This document shows, one piece after another, positions 6,628-8,795 of a stretch of DNA of 8,795 nt (position 1 is its first letter; the number at the start of each line of letters is the position of its first letter). The stretch comes from Candidatus Omnitrophota bacterium (GTDB lineage Bacteria; Ratteibacteria; UBA8468; B48-G9; JAFGKM01). The position numbers and the translations under genes were made by a program. The stretch spans positions 1 through 8,795 of the forward strand of contig JAMWBY010000055.1 in NCBI GenBank assembly GCA_023818745.1, read 5' to 3'. A model generated the notes under the pieces. It saw nothing but the letters and a program-made list of their open reading frames with translations, made no database searches and had not been told where the DNA came from.

Positions 6628-7749
6628 ATGGCAGAAAAAAGAGATTATTATGAAATTTTAGGTGTTTCAAAAGATGCAGGAATTGATGAAATAAAAAAGG
6701 CATATAGAGACCTTGCTCTTAAATATCATCCAGATAGAAATCCAGGAAATAAAGAAGCAGAAGAAAAATTTAAAGAAATAACAGAAGCATACGAGGTTCT
6801 ATCTGACCCTGAAAAAAGAAAAATCTATGATACTTATGGACATGCAGGATTTGGACCTACAGGTTTTGACTGGACTCAAGATTTTTCAAGGGTCAGAATG
6901 GATTTTTCAGATATTTTTGGTGATATTTTTGATAACTTTTTTGAAGATATTTTTGGTTCTGATTTTAGTAGAAAAACAACCCGCACAAGAGCAAGAGGGT
7001 CTGACCTTGAATACAGAATTTATGTTAACTTAAAAGAAGTTGCTGAAGGGACTGAGAAGTATATTAATATTTCAAGATTTGATGAATGTCCTGTCTGCAA
7101 TGGAACAGGTAGTAAAACAAAAAAAGGGAAAATAACCTGTCCTACATGTAACGGAAGAGGCCAAGTAATAAGAACTACTGGATTTATAACAATTTCTCAA
7201 ACATGTCCAAAATGTAAAGGAGAGGGAGAAATTTTATCAGACCCCTGTCCAAACTGTAGAGGTCAAGGTAGAGTTAGAAATATGCATAAAATACTTGTTA
7301 AAATACCGGCAGGCATAGAAAACGGAATGAGTTTAAGATTAAAAGGAGAAGGAGATATAGGTCCTAATAAAGGAGAAAGAGGTGATTTATATGTAACTGT
7401 TCTTATAGAAAAGGACTCTCTTTTTGAAAGGAAAGGCGAAGATATATATATTGAAGTTCCAATTACACCAAGCCAGGCAGTTTTAGGAGACGAAATTGAA
7501 GTTCCTACTTTGAGAGAGAAAATAAAAGTTAAAATACCTCCAGGAACACAAAATGGTGATATTTTAAGAATTAAAAATTTTGGCCTTCCCAAATTATATG
7601 GTCATGGAAAAGGCGACTTAATGATAAAAATAAAAATTTTAATACCCAAAAGAATCTCAAGACAACAACAGATTTTATATCAACAACTTAAAGAAATAGA
7701 AAAACCAGATGAATATCCTGAAATAAAAAAATTTAAAGAAAAACTATGA
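6628..7749 (+). CDS. dnaJ: Chaperone protein DnaJ
   Basis: Full-length type I Hsp40 (373 aa), the cytosolic co-chaperone that delivers unfolded clients to DnaK and stimulates its ATPase. The J domain spans 5-70 with the essential HPD at 34-36. The linker (71-115) is unusually Phe/Asp-rich with repeated DIF-type motifs and few glycines compared with a standard G/F region. The zinc domain has all four CxxCxGxG motifs, starting at Cys154, 171, 193 and 207. C-terminal client-binding domains follow (about 219-340), ending in a short charged tail. No dnaK, grpE or hrcA is adjacent, and no CIRCE-type operator was seen upstream. The ATG lies 28 bases after the 16S terminator with no Shine-Dalgarno. 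-10-like sequences (TATAAG 6607-6612, TAAAAT 6613-6618) are so close that the leader would be very short or absent. cutA overlaps its stop. Confidence 0.96.
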   Translation: MAEKRDYYEILGVSKDAGIDEIKKAYRDLALKYHPDRNPGNKEAEEKFKEITEAYEVLSDPEKRKIYDTYGHAGFGPTGFDWTQDFSRVRMDFSDIFGDIFDNFFEDIFGSDFSRKTTRTRARGSDLEYRIYVNLKEVAEGTEKYINISRFDECPVCNGTGSKTKKGKITCPTCNGRGQVIRTTGFITISQTCPKCKGEGEILSDPCPNCRGQGRVRNMHKILVKIPAGIENGMSLRLKGEGDIGPNKGERGDLYVTVLIEKDSLFERKGEDIYIEVPITPSQAVLGDEIEVPTLREKIKVKIPPGTQNGDILRIKNFGLPKLYGHGKGDLMIKIKILIPKRISRQQQILYQQLKEIEKPDEYPEIKKFKEKL

Positions 7750-8054
7750 AATTTATCCAAATAATTACGACTTCTCCTGATAAAAAAACTGCTAAAAAAA
7801 TAGTTGAAAAATTGCTTGAGAATAAACTTGTTTCTTGTTGTCAGATTATAGGTCCTATTGAAAGTCATTACTGGTGGAAGAGAAAAATTGAAAAAGGGAT
7901 AGAATGGTTAATTTTTATAAAAGGGAAAAAGAAAAACTATAAAAAAATTGAAAAAGAAATAAAGAAAAATCATCCTTATGAGGTCCCAGAAATAATATCT
8001 TTTGAAATTTCCCAACTTTCAGAAGATTATAAAAAATATTTATTAGAAGAATAA
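7746..8054 (+). CDS. cutA: CutA family protein (divalent cation tolerance)
   Basis: This 102-residue protein has the normal length and pattern of CutA1, a very stable trimeric ferredoxin-like protein first linked to copper tolerance in E. coli but of unsettled molecular function. Visible signatures are the N-terminal strand IQIITTSPDKKTA (4-16), the LLENKLVSCCQI segment (23-34), HYWWKRKIEKG (41-51) with the family Tyr-Trp-Trp, and the C-terminal NHPYEVPEII (75-84) near the trimer interface. It is Lys-rich. The start codon overlaps the dnaJ stop as ATGA, so translation is probably coupled. It has no strong ribosome binding site of its own. A hydrolase gene follows after 11 bases. Confidence 0.93.
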   Translation: MKFIQIITTSPDKKTAKKIVEKLLENKLVSCCQIIGPIESHYWWKRKIEKGIEWLIFIKGKKKNYKKIEKEIKKNHPYEVPEIISFEISQLSEDYKKYLLEE

Positions 8055-8059
8055 AAGGA
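8055..8059 (+). promoter_or_regulatory. Ribosome binding site of the FAH-family gene
   Basis: AAGGA lies directly after the cutA stop and six bases before the ATG at 8066. It fixes that start for the truncated gene. Confidence 0.7.
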
Positions 8060-8065
8060 ATTAAA

Positions 8066-8795
8066 ATGAAATTTTTAAGATTTTCAGTGGGAGAAAAAAA
8101 ATACTATGGAATTTTTAAAGACAACAAAATATGGCCAATAAACTGGCAACCATTTGAAAATGATTTTAAATTCATAGGAAAGGGTTTTAATATAGAAGAG
8201 ATTAAATTTTTGCCTCCATGTGAACCACCAAATATAATTGCACTTGGTTTGAATTATAAAGAACATGCAGAAGAAGGATGGGAAAAAGTTCCTGAATATC
8301 CAGTTATATTTTTAAAGGCAACTACTTCTTTGACTGGCCATTTATCTCCTATAATTTTACCGAAAGAAGCACCTGATGAAGTTGATTATGAATGCGAACT
8401 TGTAATTGTTATAGGGAAAAAATGTAAAAATATAAGTGAAAAAGATGCAAAAAATTATATATTTGGATATACCTGTGGCAATGATGTAAGTGCAAGGGAT
8501 TGTCAATTAAAAAAAGATAAACAATGGGCAAGAGGAAAATCATTTGATACTTTTTGTCCAATTGGTCCATATATTGAAACAGAAATTGACCCAACAAACT
8601 TAAAAATAAAGACAATCCTTAACGGAAAAATTATGCAAGAATCAACTACTTCCAAAATGATATTTAACCCTTTCCAGATTGTAAGTTATTTATCAAGACA
8701 AATGACTTTACTTCCGGGAACAATAATTTTAACTGGAACTCCATCAGGTGTTGGTTTTGCAAGGAAACCACCTGTTTTTTTAAAGGAAGGGGATA
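8066..8795 (+). CDS. Fumarylacetoacetate hydrolase (FAH) family protein, 3' end outside window
   Basis: An open frame of 243 codons runs off the window without a stop. The N-terminal part (1-50) is the short cap of bacterial FAH proteins. From 55 the catalytic domain follows: NIIALGLNYKEHAEE (56-70), the metal-binding DYECELVIVIGK (107-118) with Glu109 and Glu111, GYTCGNDVSARD (134-145) with Asp140 as third ligand, WARGKSFDTFCPIGP (154-168), and the late motif LTGTPSGVG (222-230). The family uses Mg2+ or Mn2+ to act on C-C bonds of acylpyruvates or on enol diacids (fumarylpyruvate hydrolase, HpcE-type isomerase, oxaloacetate decarboxylase). The substrate cannot be told from this part. Probably only the last 20-40 residues are missing. 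It is 11 bases after cutA and likely in the dnaJ-cutA operon. Confidence 0.9.
   Translation, partial: MKFLRFSVGEKKYYGIFKDNKIWPINWQPFENDFKFIGKGFNIEEIKFLPPCEPPNIIALGLNYKEHAEEGWEKVPEYPVIFLKATTSLTGHLSPIILPKEAPDEVDYECELVIVIGKKCKNISEKDAKNYIFGYTCGNDVSARDCQLKKDKQWARGKSFDTFCPIGPYIETEIDPTNLKIKTILNGKIMQESTTSKMIFNPFQIVSYLSRQMTLLPGTIILTGTPSGVGFARKPPVFLKEGD

Noticed and set aside
7263..7592. Minus-strand open frame antisense to dnaJ
   Set aside because: It is a shadow of the conserved DnaJ C-terminal domain, with no ribosome binding site or promoter.

Overview
The window is AT-rich bacterial DNA with short intergenic gaps, heavy use of AGA/AGG arginine codons, and one much more GC-rich island, a complete 16S rRNA gene. 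Gene content (a methyl-tetrahydrofolate:corrinoid methyltransferase of the AcsE type, p-aminobenzoate synthesis, an FMN nitroreductase) suits an anaerobic, possibly acetogenic or fermentative lineage. Several 16S substitutions at otherwise conserved positions suggest an uncultivated candidate phylum. Omnitrophota or Ratteibacteria are possibilities, but that placement is a guess made without alignment.

Left part (1-3020): rpiB, pabB and pabC form one + strand operon with overlapping genes. RpiB interconverts pentose 5-phosphates. PabB and PabC convert chorismate to p-aminobenzoate for folate. No pabA is visible. A minimal zincin-like metallopeptidase gene converges on pabC with one base between the two stop codons.

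Middle (3021-4602): a stand-alone pterin-binding methyltransferase gene (acsE-like) is followed two bases later by tRNA-Pro(GGG), then by a nitroreductase gene whose extended -10 promoter lies so close to the ATG that the mRNA may be leaderless.

rRNA unit (about 4600-6600): a consensus-like promoter overlapping the nitroreductase end drives an uncatalogued 58-codon gene for a single-pass membrane protein with a polyproline tail. Nine bases after its stop comes a perfect TTGACA-17-TATAAT promoter, then a boxA-like element, a perfect 24-bp inverted repeat bracketing the 16S gene (the RNase III processing stalk), and a strong intrinsic terminator directly after the right arm. No 23S, 5S or spacer tRNA follows, so this is a self-contained monocistronic 16S transcription unit, unlinked from 23S at this locus.

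Right part (6628-8795): dnaJ, cutA (ATGA overlap) and a fumarylacetoacetate hydrolase family gene cut by the window end form a likely operon.

The most notable structure is the 16S unit with the small membrane-protein gene lying between tandem promoters. No CRISPR array, insertion sequence or integrase was seen.
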